DNA from: Candidatus Bathyarchaeota archaeon
Lineage (GTDB): Archaea > Thermoproteota > Bathyarchaeia > TCS64
Length of the DNA: 6,016 nt
Assembly: GCA_937877765.1 (NCBI GenBank)
Contig: CALGBN010000218.1
Location: forward strand, 1 to 6,016
Reading direction: 5' to 3'
Shown here: piece by piece, positions 1 to 5,947 of the stretch
Numbering within the stretch: position 1 is the first letter of the stretch
Layout of the letters: every line of letters starts with the position of its first letter
Translations under genes and position numbers: made by a program
Notes under the pieces: model-generated
Database searches by the model: none
Seen by the model: only the letters and a program-made list of their open reading frames with translations
Told to the model about the DNA's origin: nothing

Positions 1-2
1 GG

Positions 3-1241
3 GAAAAACGAGCACCACTACGCAAAGAACTAGACAAAGCAGCACCAGACAACCCGGTGCTCCTACGTTTCAGCGCCATGGGAGTAGCAAACACAGCCGC
101 CCTAGAGATCGTGGGCATAACCGCTGAGACCAAACCAGACTACGGGCACATTGAGCTTGGGAAAGACGGGGAACCCAATGGACGGCTTCAGGGAGGAGCA
201 GCAGTACGCTTAGTATCACAACACATACCAGAATACACGGACAACGTCCTAGAACTAGCGCGAAAAGCCATACACCAGTGGCAAAAATGGGGCATAACCT
301 GCGCCCACCAAGCAGGCTCAACACATGAAGACATAGAAACAATCCAAAGGCTCAGAGAAAACGGTGAACTGGGTATGCGTTGGAGACTCTACATCCACAA
401 CATGACCGACAACCTAGACTATATGGACCACCTGATTGCTCTTGGCATCAGAAGAGGCTTCGGCGACGACGTTGTGAGGATAAACGGGGTAAAACTCGCC
501 CTAGACAGCATGGGCAGCATGGGAAACGCAGCCACCTACGAGCCTTGCACTGGGAAACCTGACAGTCTAGGTATTCTTCTGGTAAAACCAGAAAAGCTGG
601 AGGAGATGATAATCAAGGCTCATCTAGCCGGTCTTCAGACCGCCACCCACAGCATCGGGGACAGGGCGATAGATATCAATTTGGACGCTATTGAAGCAGC
701 ACTAGACAAACAACCAGTTAAAGACCATAGGCACAGGATAGAGCACTGCACCCAGTGCCCACCCAAACAACTACGACGCATCAAAGAGCTTGGAGTCCAT
801 CCCGGTGAGTCCAACTATATCTGGAACTTTGGCTCAGCGTACCGGTACCAGTTCGGTGAGGAGCGCAGCAAGTACCTCTACCCCTATCGGAGCCTACAGG
901 AGCATGGGATAATTGCCTCCGCCAACAGTGATTATGGTGGAGGACCATGGCACGGAGACCCCATCAGGGGAATATACGCCATGATCACACGCAGAACAGA
1001 GGTTGGAGAAATCGTAGGGCTGGAACAAGCGGTTGATCTCATGGACGCGTTAAGATGCTACACAATTAATGGTGCCTACGCTGGATTCGATGAAGACAAA
1101 CTAGGCTCAGTTGAACCCGATAAGCTGGCTGACCTCATAGTGCTCAGCGGAGATATCTTAGAAACCCCCGTGGAGAATATCCCTGAGTTAAAGGTTGATG
1201 AGACCATCGTGGATGGGGAGACAGTCTACAGGAGAACCTAG
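3..1241 (+). CDS. YtcJ-like amidohydrolase (Amidohydro_3 family), 5'-truncated
   Basis: This is a metal-dependent hydrolase of the amidohydrolase superfamily, YtcJ / Amidohydro_3 branch, probably cytoplasmic. The substrate cannot be read from the sequence, but relatives hydrolyse amide or formamide bonds. The frame is open from base 3, and the residues before the GTG at 57 (RKELDKAAPDNPVLLR) match the family, so the GTG is internal and the gene begins outside the window. Family members are usually about 500-550 residues; about 412 are present, and the missing part would hold the N-terminal HxH metal motif. Numbering from the GTG, I see the region of the carboxylated lysine (VRINGVKLALDSMGS, K146), ATHSIGDRAID with H198, HRIEH with H230, and ANSD with D292. 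These are the expected metal and catalytic positions. The C-terminal beta-sandwich strand ends with a DETIVDGETVYRRT segment typical of the family. The stop is TAG. The gene converges on the pgk gene and has no recognisable operon partner here. The family call is firm; the substrate is unknown. Confidence 0.9.
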   Translation, partial: EKRAPLRKELDKAAPDNPVLLRFSAMGVANTAALEIVGITAETKPDYGHIELGKDGEPNGRLQGGAAVRLVSQHIPEYTDNVLELARKAIHQWQKWGITCAHQAGSTHEDIETIQRLRENGELGMRWRLYIHNMTDNLDYMDHLIALGIRRGFGDDVVRINGVKLALDSMGSMGNAATYEPCTGKPDSLGILLVKPEKLEEMIIKAHLAGLQTATHSIGDRAIDINLDAIEAALDKQPVKDHRHRIEHCTQCPPKQLRRIKELGVHPGESNYIWNFGSAYRYQFGEERSKYLYPYRSLQEHGIIASANSDYGGGPWHGDPIRGIYAMITRRTEVGEIVGLEQAVDLMDALRCYTINGAYAGFDEDKLGSVEPDKLADLIVLSGDILETPVENIPELKVDETIVDGETVYRRT

Positions 1242-1348
1242 TTGTTATGGGTGGCTGAGACTTTATTGGAGACCCTGGAAAGATATTGAAAACACAAGTA
1301 ACCTAGTTTTGAGGGTTATCTTACGTCTGCGATGATTCTATTTACTAT

Positions 1349-1803
1349 CTATCTGGTTTGGGTAAAGGTCAGTGGTACTTTTTCTTTTCCAAGCGCCTTT
1401 GATATAAGGAATCTTGCGCATCTCGTATTGTTTCCGAGACAAAACTGTTTTTTGTACATCTCAGCGGTAGCTGGTTTGTTTGCTAGTTTGCCGTCACCGT
1501 CTCGGTCCATGTTGCTGAGCCATGCATCGTTCCATTTCATGACTAATTCTATGTCTCCGTATGGTCATGCCCAGTGGTTAGCCGCGCCTGGGTTTTCAGC
1601 TAGGTATGTTTCAGCGTCTCCCTTGTAGGGTGGGTATCCTTCTCCTCCAGAGTATACGTTATAGTAGCTTCCTTTGAATAGGTGGGCTTGATAGTTGTAG
1701 CCATATGGATCGTATCCTGTAGGCTTAGGCGTGTTTGGGGTTGCTTTTCTGTGGAGTTTACTTAGTGTTTTTAGTGTTGGTTTTTGTATTCTCTTTTGGT
1801 CTG
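1349..1803 (-). pseudogene. Remnant of a surface-protein-like domain with internal TGA stop
   Basis: One reading frame runs from the end of pgk to a TAG at 1349-1351 and is broken by a TGA at 1565-1567. Before it lie GYDPYGYNYQAH (from about 1717 downwards) and GDAETYLAENPGAANHWA; after it come PYGDIELVMKWNDAWLSN and an EF-hand-like DRDGDGKL (about 1484-1507). From memory, this string resembles a domain of predicted secreted or surface proteins in environmental archaea and bacteria, in which HW-W-P is continuous. The TGA therefore sits on an expected Trp. After DGDGKL the family would continue towards a conserved SYIGSGAWLTNH-type segment, but here the sequence diverges and stops, and I did not find the continuation in the other minus frames down to 1242. 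The only upstream ATG (1835-1837) lies inside the pgk 3' end and lacks a ribosome site. I read this as a decayed fragment. A sequencing error at one base is possible, but would not explain the missing start and C-terminus. Confidence 0.6.
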
Positions 1804-3096
1804 TTATTGTTGGTTGTTTAGTAGGTCTTCTATGCATGGGTAGGGCAGGCCTGCGAATCCTTTTACATGGCTTCCTCCGCCCAAGAGCACTGTGCCGTCG
1901 CTGTACATTATTGGTTTACAGAGATCATTGTGTTGAAGTTCTTCTACTGTGTCTCCGCCTAGGGCTACGAATCCTGTGCCTAGGATGTTTTCTATTAGCC
2001 GTATTCCGTTGTTGAAGTTTTCCTCGTAGACTCCGTTGGGTCCAGCTCTTATCCTCCAGTTGTAGCCTCCTGTGTTGATGGTTTTTGTGTATTGTTTGAC
2101 GGTGGCTGTGCCTATGTCGTATATGCTGTATTGCTCCCATTCTGGTTTGGTTAGGTCTCTGAGGGGTACATTGTATCGGTTGTTCATAGAGAGATTATTG
2201 GGCTGGCTAAGTACGAAGTCTGTTGGGTATTCTATAGAGTACTCTTCTAGAAGTTGTTCGTATTGGTTGATCTCTTTTTCCATGCCTTGGAAGACTGTTG
2301 CTAGGAGTGCATCGTTCATGGGGCCTATCTCGTTTCCCATGAGTTTGGCTGTGAGTATCCCTGTTACTCCCGCTGTGAGTATATCCATTTTTTCGGCTAG
2401 ATTGGGTATGGCCTCGAATTTGGGTTTCTTGCCTCCTATGATCATTACCTTGCGTCCCTTGTCGTGTATGATTCTGTGTTGTGTTCGTAGTTCTTTCATG
2501 CTGATGTGCCCGATGTAGACGGGTGCGACGTTTCTTGCGAACATTAGGCTTGCGTCTGCTCGGTGCCATAGGGGTAGCCCGTCGTTTATGTAGGCGGCTA
2601 GGTTTAGTTCCTGGAATAATGGTATGTATGGTGAGCCTGGTGTGTATTTTTTCTCAAAGTCCCCAATACGGACATTGTCCATGAGTACCGCTTCGCCAGG
2701 TTGTGTGTTTTTTACCTGTTTGGCTAGTCTGTTTGAGTACTCGTCCCATGTTTCGTCTGGGTGGTGTTCTACGTAGTGGATTCTGATGTCGGATATGTTG
2801 CTGAGGATCAAGTGGTGGTCTAGTAGGTTTGTGTAGTCTTTGTCGGGTTTCTGGGTTGGTGGGTTTTTTCTGCCTTGGTGGGCTAGAATGATTATTGGGG
2901 CTAGTTTGCTGTAGGTTTTTAGAAGGTAGGCGTTGGTTTCTAGTCTTAGGTTGATGTCTCCGTTTCTGTGGGGTATTCTCCCGTTTTGGGTGGGACAGTT
3001 GATGTCGATGCGTATGGCTATGGGGTCTTGATTGTTTTCTAGTATGTTGTAGATGTTTTTATATTCAAAAGGTTGAAGCCGGGGATAGTAGCTCAA
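1804..3096 (-). CDS. pgk: Phosphoglycerate kinase, divergent archaeal type
   Basis: It catalyses the reversible transfer of phosphate between 1,3-bisphosphoglycerate and ADP in cytoplasmic glycolysis/gluconeogenesis (EC 2.7.2.3). Numbering from the TTG at 3096 (430 aa, slightly longer than the usual 390-420), the N-domain substrate site shows RIDIN (29-33), AHQGRKN (72-78), DNVR (140-143) and INDGLPLWHR (170-179). The C-domain shows IGGKKPKFE (220-228), DILTAGVTG (238-246), AGPNGVYE (351-358), LGGD (379-382) and GGG (406-408). The AHQGRK motif is the archaeal form. Several usual residues differ: NDAF is NDGL, GPMG is GPNG, GGGD/H is LGGD and STGGG is LLGGG. The protein is rich in Asn, Gln and Tyr. 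The frame could start at a TTG at 3111, but only the TTG at 3096 has a GAGG nine bases upstream, so I chose it. The stop is TAA. It stands alone, convergent with the amidohydrolase. The family is firm; normal kinase activity is inferred. Confidence 0.9.
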   Translation of the reverse strand: MSYYPRLQPFEYKNIYNILENNQDPIAIRIDINCPTQNGRIPHRNGDINLRLETNAYLLKTYSKLAPIIILAHQGRKNPPTQKPDKDYTNLLDHHLILSNISDIRIHYVEHHPDETWDEYSNRLAKQVKNTQPGEAVLMDNVRIGDFEKKYTPGSPYIPLFQELNLAAYINDGLPLWHRADASLMFARNVAPVYIGHISMKELRTQHRIIHDKGRKVMIIGGKKPKFEAIPNLAEKMDILTAGVTGILTAKLMGNEIGPMNDALLATVFQGMEKEINQYEQLLEEYSIEYPTDFVLSQPNNLSMNNRYNVPLRDLTKPEWEQYSIYDIGTATVKQYTKTINTGGYNWRIRAGPNGVYEENFNNGIRLIENILGTGFVALGGDTVEELQHNDLCKPIMYSDGTVLLGGGSHVKGFAGLPYPCIEDLLNNQQ

Positions 3097-3105
3097 TTTT
3101 CTAAG

Positions 3106-3109
3106 CCTC
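3106..3109 (-). promoter_or_regulatory. Ribosome binding site for pgk
   Basis: GAGG on the minus strand lies nine bases before the TTG at 3096. The alternative TTG at 3111 has only A/T/C-rich sequence before it, with no Shine-Dalgarno match. This site decides the start in favour of 3096. Confidence 0.5.
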
Positions 3110-3127
3110 AAATATTGTTGTATGATA

Positions 3128-3153
3128 GATAATTAACGGTTTCCCGGGCAACC
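3128..3153 (-). promoter_or_regulatory. Possible pgk promoter with adjacent dyad
   Basis: On the minus strand an AT-rich TTAATTATC (3128-3136) lies about 30-40 bases before the chosen pgk start, at a plausible place for a box A with a short leader. Directly upstream is a nearly perfect 16-base palindrome, GGTTtCCCGGGcAACC (3138-3153), which would overlap the TFB site and could act as an operator. The box A match is weak, and neither role is demonstrated. Confidence 0.25.
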
Positions 3154-3273
3154 TCTGATGGTTTTAGTGGATATGTATGTGCAGTGCTTGTGTTTGGCGA
3201 AATAAAGGAGAGTATAAGAGTTGTTTTTGATATGGGTTAAGTGGTTTGTTTGGTGTGGCGTCTTTGAGTTTTT

Positions 3274-3277
3274 GAGG
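3274..3277 (+). promoter_or_regulatory. Ribosome binding site of the 57-aa ORF
   Basis: GAGG sits five bases before the ATG at 3283, and the next in-frame codon upstream of this stretch is a stop (TGA 3265-3267). Site and spacing support translation of the small ORF. Confidence 0.45.
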
Positions 3278-3282
3278 ATTGG

Positions 3283-3456
3283 ATGAGTCTCTGGGAGAAA
3301 AAGTCTAATAGTGAGCTGAGTGCGAATCAAGCTTGTCTACTTGGATTTGTGGCCGCGTTTGTGAATGTGGCGGTGGGTGGGGGCCTTGATGAGTGGAACA
3401 GGCCCTTCGAGAAGATTGTAAAATATTTGATGGTTTTAAAAATCTGGGACGATTAA
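3283..3456 (+). CDS. Hypothetical small membrane protein, 57 aa
   Basis: I do not recognise this protein. It starts with ATG behind a GAGG (spacing 5) and ends with TAA. It has a charged N-terminus (MSLWEKKSNSELSANQ), one hydrophobic stretch at about residues 17-35 (ACLLGFVAAFVNVAVGGGL) long enough for a single membrane helix, and a mixed-charge tail (DEWNRPFEKIVKYLMVLKIWDD) that could lie as an amphipathic helix on the membrane. It fills part of an otherwise empty 390-base gap between pgk and the glycosyltransferase. Its G/C-rich third positions (GTG, GCG, GCC, AAG) resemble the rest of the contig more than the AT-rich gene to its right. I saw no convincing box A upstream. It converges with the glycosyltransferase, 49 bases between stops. 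It may be a real small protein or a remnant of a larger one. Confidence 0.5.
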   Translation: MSLWEKKSNSELSANQACLLGFVAAFVNVAVGGGLDEWNRPFEKIVKYLMVLKIWDD

Positions 3457-3505
3457 TGATTATATGACCCAAAGAAATTATTTAATCAGTCTACATGCAT
3501 ATGTG

Positions 3506-4594
3506 TCAACTCATAAAAGTTTGATAAAAATTGTTCAGCCTTTCGATATTGTTTTCAACAGTGAAGGAATACCTGTTTTTCAACACATTCTCACGAACGG
3601 TATTGCTTTCTTCAAGTTCATCTATATTATTGAGGATAAAACCGACTTTGTTGCCTTCTATAAAATCTGTTAAGGTCTTGTGAGGATACGATAAAACAGG
3701 GAGGCCACAAGATATGTACTCAAACGTCTTGTTGGGAAGACAGACATCGAGATGAGTCTTGTTTTTAGTGTCGTTAAAGCCTGCCCATCCATAATCATAT
3801 CTTGTTAATTCCTTCATTAACGCTCTCTGGTTGAGGTGGCCATGATAATGAATATATTTGCTTTCTTGTGCCATTCTTTCATATGCTGCGTCTTCTCTTG
3901 AGGCATAAATATGAATATGGAGTTGGTGATCAGCTATTTCTTTGAATATTTCTCTCAAATCGTAGTGATGCCCTTCGGTCTGGCTGGTGATTGTTCCTGC
4001 ATATACGATATGGGTTTCGCCATCAGTACTGGATAGTTTCTTTTCTAGTTTCTGTGGTATAATGGCCTTTGGTACATAATTGTTGAAGATAATCTCAGAC
4101 CCTGAGTCAAGGGAATATAAGTTCCTTAGATAATCCCTAACCCCTTTGGTGATGTATATTCTTCCTTGACTTTTCTCGTTCGCAACCTTCTCCTCAACTG
4201 CGTACTGATTCACTCTATCCTCGCCGTCAGTGAGATTGTACGGAGTTTTTCGCATAGTTAATGCATCATGTGTATCATGAATAATCGGCGTACCTTTTAC
4301 TGAGTTCAAAGCAGCTAACGTCAGATAATCCGGTGCGTTATGACTGTGAATAATATCAGGATTATACCTTTTCACTAACTCGGAGATACTTTTCTCTGGT
4401 TCCTCTTTACTTAACAACACAAATTCATCAAAAAATTCATCCCCATAACCATAAAACTCGGTTAAAGTTTTACCTTGATGCCCAAAAACAAGTGAAATCT
4501 CTTCTCCCAACAACCATTTCAACCCATAAGCTAGTTTTAGGGCCCTGATACAGGGTTGTGGCTCAATAAACAATATACGTTTCAAATTTTCCAC
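3506..4594 (-). CDS. Glycosyltransferase, GT-B fold, GT4-like
   Basis: A cytoplasmic or membrane-associated glycosyltransferase that would move a sugar from a nucleotide donor to a glycan or lipid-linked acceptor. Donor and acceptor are unknown. The 362-residue length fits the GT-B fold. The N-terminal Rossmann half shows KRILFIEPQP (5-14), PDIIHSHNAPDYLTLAAL (79-96) and TPIIHDTHD (102-110). The C-terminal half opens with THIVYAGTI (194-202) and has LPNKTFEYISCGLPV (286-300), the conserved donor-binding stretch with E292 and GLP. The first Glu of the classical EX7E pair is not visible, as in some GT4-like groups. No signal peptide or membrane helix is seen. The GTG at 4594 gives the longest form; a TTG at 4585 behind GTGG (spacing 5) gives MKRILFIEP, a more typical beginning, and may be the true start. 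The stop is TGA. The DNA is AT-richer than both sides, suggesting separate acquisition. It is divergent from the sugar-modifying genes to the right and probably serves the same surface glycan. Confidence 0.82.
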   Translation of the reverse strand: MENLKRILFIEPQPCIRALKLAYGLKWLLGEEISLVFGHQGKTLTEFYGYGDEFFDEFVLLSKEEPEKSISELVKRYNPDIIHSHNAPDYLTLAALNSVKGTPIIHDTHDALTMRKTPYNLTDGEDRVNQYAVEEKVANEKSQGRIYITKGVRDYLRNLYSLDSGSEIIFNNYVPKAIIPQKLEKKLSSTDGETHIVYAGTITSQTEGHHYDLREIFKEIADHQLHIHIYASREDAAYERMAQESKYIHYHGHLNQRALMKELTRYDYGWAGFNDTKNKTHLDVCLPNKTFEYISCGLPVLSYPHKTLTDFIEGNKVGFILNNIDELEESNTVRENVLKNRYSFTVENNIERLNNFYQTFMS

Positions 4595-4678
4595 ATTTCT
4601 TCATTCAGCAAAGGCGCCTGATTAGTAAGTCCACCAATACGTTATGCCTATGCTAAGCAGTGTAATATACTCGATAAA

Positions 4679-4686
4679 AATATAAA
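4679..4686 (-). promoter_or_regulatory. Box A (TATA)-like element for the glycosyltransferase
   Basis: TTTATATT on the minus strand matches the archaeal TATA-box pattern TTTAWAT closely and is preceded by GTTAGA, a possible TFB element. Transcription would begin about 25 bases downstream, leaving a leader of roughly 60 bases. The AT-rich background makes chance matches likely. Confidence 0.35.
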
Positions 4687-4840
4687 TCTAACTAAAATAA
4701 TCACCGTCTTCACAAATAGAATAGAAGAAATAGAGAAGATCTCCAGCATCAGGTAAATGAAGATTTAGTTACATTTCTTTGATAGGGTATGGTTTTCTTT
4801 TAGCAATAATGGGTTTGTATGTTTGTTTTTGTGATTTATG

Positions 4841-4848
4841 TTTATATG
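4841..4848 (+). promoter_or_regulatory. Box A (TATA)-like element for the glycan genes
   Basis: TTTATATG fits the archaeal box A pattern and lies upstream of the acyltransferase and dehydrogenase. The predicted transcript start near 4870 would give a leader of about 100 bases containing the TTATGCGTG repeat. Confidence 0.35.
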
Positions 4849-4888
4849 GGTGAGGGGGATGAAGTGGTGTTGATAGGTACGTGAACGG

Positions 4889-4912
4889 TTATGCGTGTAA
4901 ATCTTATGCGTG
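4889..4912 (+). repeat. Short tandem-spaced direct repeat TTATGCGTG
   Basis: Two identical 9-mers lie at 4889-4897 and 4904-4912, 15 bases from start to start, upstream of the acyltransferase. The arrangement could be a regulator site or a chance repeat. Confidence 0.35.
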
Positions 4913-4976
4913 GTAGGTGTTGTATTTTTTTGTTTCTGGGAAGAAGATATAGATAGGTTGGGTGGTTATTTTCTTT

Positions 4977-5462
4977 ATGTCTGATGTTATACGGCATATT
5001 GGAGAAGACGCTGAGATCGGTGAGAATGTTCAGATCTGGAACTTTACATATATTGGTGATGGGGCTAGTATTGGGGATAATACGAAGATAGGTTCCCTCG
5101 TGCATATTGATTATGGGGTCAAGATCGGGTCAAACTGCAAAATAGAGGGTATGGCGTATATTCCTCCTTTGACGGTTATCGGAGACATGGTTTTCATTGG
5201 GCCAGGGGTGGTATTCACGAATGATCCTTACCCGATGAGTGATAGGATGGTTGGAGTTACGGTAAAAGATGGGGCCATTGTCTGTGCGGGAGCTATGCTG
5301 AAGGCTGGTATCACTGTGGGTGAGAGGGCTGTTGTGGGTATGGGTGCTGTTGTGACTAAGGATGTGTCACCTGATACTCTGGTATATGGAAATCCTGCAA
5401 GGGTGGGTTATCCGATGGAGAAGTACCTTGAGAAACGCAGAGAATGGAACGCCGAGAAATAG
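4977..5462 (+). CDS. Left-handed beta-helix N-acetyltransferase, WbpD/WlbB-like
   Basis: Likely transfers acetyl from acetyl-CoA to the 3-amino group of UDP-2-acetamido-3-amino-2,3-dideoxy-glucuronate (EC 2.3.1.201 type), a step towards diacetamido-uronic acids of surface glycans; cytoplasmic, and trimeric in known relatives. The 161 residues are almost all hexapeptide repeats (IGENVQ, IGDGAS, IGDNTK, VKIGSN, VIGDMV, ITVGER). An exposed loop with FTNDPYP (80-86) and the ending VVTKDVSPDTLVYGNPARVGYP (125-146) are hallmarks of the WbpD/WlbB group, and a basic helix closes the protein. I chose the ATG at 4977 because MSDVIRHIGEDAEIG matches the normal family beginning; a GTG at 4962 would add five residues (MVIFF). 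A GGTGG at 4961-4965 lies eleven bases before the ATG. The stop is TAG. The dehydrogenase of the same pathway follows 54 bases later on the same strand. The acyltransferase family is firm; the exact substrate rests on the neighbour. Confidence 0.85.
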   Translation: MSDVIRHIGEDAEIGENVQIWNFTYIGDGASIGDNTKIGSLVHIDYGVKIGSNCKIEGMAYIPPLTVIGDMVFIGPGVVFTNDPYPMSDRMVGVTVKDGAIVCAGAMLKAGITVGERAVVGMGAVVTKDVSPDTLVYGNPARVGYPMEKYLEKRREWNAEK

Positions 5463-5475
5463 TTTAAGGTTCAAC

Positions 5476-5484
5476 TTTAATATA
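5476..5484 (+). promoter_or_regulatory. Box A-like element before the dehydrogenase
   Basis: TTTAATATA lies in the 54-base gap after the acyltransferase, about 40 bases before the chosen dehydrogenase start. It could give the dehydrogenase its own transcript, though co-transcription with the acyltransferase is equally likely. Confidence 0.3.
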
Positions 5485-5503
5485 CATAATAATGGGGTAT
5501 GAT

Positions 5504-5509
5504 AGGTGG
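5504..5509 (+). promoter_or_regulatory. Ribosome binding site that sets the dehydrogenase start
   Basis: AGGTGG ends seven bases before the TTG at 5517. The longer alternative, ATG at 5499, would place this site inside the coding sequence and add six residues (MIGGFD) not expected in the family. Confidence 0.55.
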
Positions 5510-5516
5510 ATTTGAT

Positions 5517-5947
5517 TTGAAGACACTTAATGTGGGAGTAATAGGGTGTGGCGTGTGGGGGAGAAACCATGCACGAGTATATCGACAGATACCTTTCACG
5601 AATTTACACACTATTTCAGATATTGATGAGAATAGGGTAAAAAAGATTGCCCAGTTAAATGGATCGGAGTACACCACTGACGTAGATAAACTGATTGAGG
5701 ACCCGGAGATAGAGCTTGTCTCTATCTGTACACCGACGGTGACGCATGCAGAGATCGCGTTAAAGGCGTTAGAGGCCGGTAAACATGTACTCGTCGAGAA
5801 GCCTATGACCGATACTCTTGCAGAGGCAAAAAGCCTCATAGCCATGGCCGAGAAAAAAGGGTTAAAGTTAACGGTTGGATTCGTGGAGCGGTTTAATCCA
5901 GCTGTCGATAAAGCTTTAGATCTTGTTAAAGCGGATACCATTGGAGA
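5517..5947 (+). CDS. Gfo/Idh/MocA sugar dehydrogenase, WbpB/WlbA-like, 3'-truncated
   Basis: An NAD(P)-dependent cytoplasmic oxidoreductase that most likely oxidises C3 of UDP-N-acetyl-glucosaminuronate (EC 1.1.1.335 type), preparing it for transamination and then for the acetyltransferase upstream. From the TTG at 5517 the protein begins MKTLNVGVIGCGVWGRNHA, with the GxGxxG nucleotide loop at G10-G12-G15 and acidic residues D35/D37 after the second strand. Next come SICTPTVTHAEIALKALEAGKHVLVEKP (69-96), with the family's EKP motif at 94-96, and GFVERFNPAV (121-130). The last native residue is about 144, near the end of the Rossmann domain; the substrate-binding alpha/beta domain of a normally 310-350-residue enzyme is missing. 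The frame continues to 6014 only through sequencing adapter, so the apparent tail CLLYTSPSPRDLSTSRMPSSA is artificial. The family is firm; the precise substrate is inferred from the neighbour. Confidence 0.85.

Larger units (their letters stand above)
4595..4976. other. Divergent intergenic region without genes
   Basis: This AT-rich gap separates the glycosyltransferase (-) from the acyltransferase (+). I find no ORF with a start, a ribosome site and protein-like sequence on either strand; the longest small + frame (ATG at about 4891, 21 codons) is not convincing. It holds a box A-like element for each direction and a short direct repeat, all listed separately. About 100 bases remain between the right-hand box A and the acyltransferase start, which would be a long leader for an archaeon. 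Confidence 0.6.

Noticed and set aside
1300..1320. TAACC ... GGTTA stem after the amidohydrolase, considered as a terminator.
   Set aside because: The five-pair stem is weak and has no T-run downstream.
1332..1628. A 98-codon plus-strand frame in the gap after the amidohydrolase.
   Set aside because: It is opposite the recognisable remnant domain and resembles no protein family I know.
2072..2518. A 148-codon plus-strand frame opposite pgk.
   Set aside because: It is antisense to strongly conserved kinase motifs, and its Ser/Leu-rich translation looks like a shadow frame.
3381..3405. GGGCCT ... AGGCCC hairpin, considered as part of a structured RNA.
   Set aside because: It is a lone 6-bp stem inside a coherent small ORF, so coding is the simpler explanation.
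3457..3488. Inverted repeat TGATTA ... TAATCA between two convergent stops, considered as a bidirectional terminator.
   Set aside because: The stem is six AT-rich pairs with a 20-base loop, and there is no strong T-run on either side.
4891..4956. A 21-codon frame (MRVNLMRGRCC...) in the leader of the acyltransferase.
   Set aside because: It lacks a ribosome site and is too short and unpatterned to support as a leader peptide.
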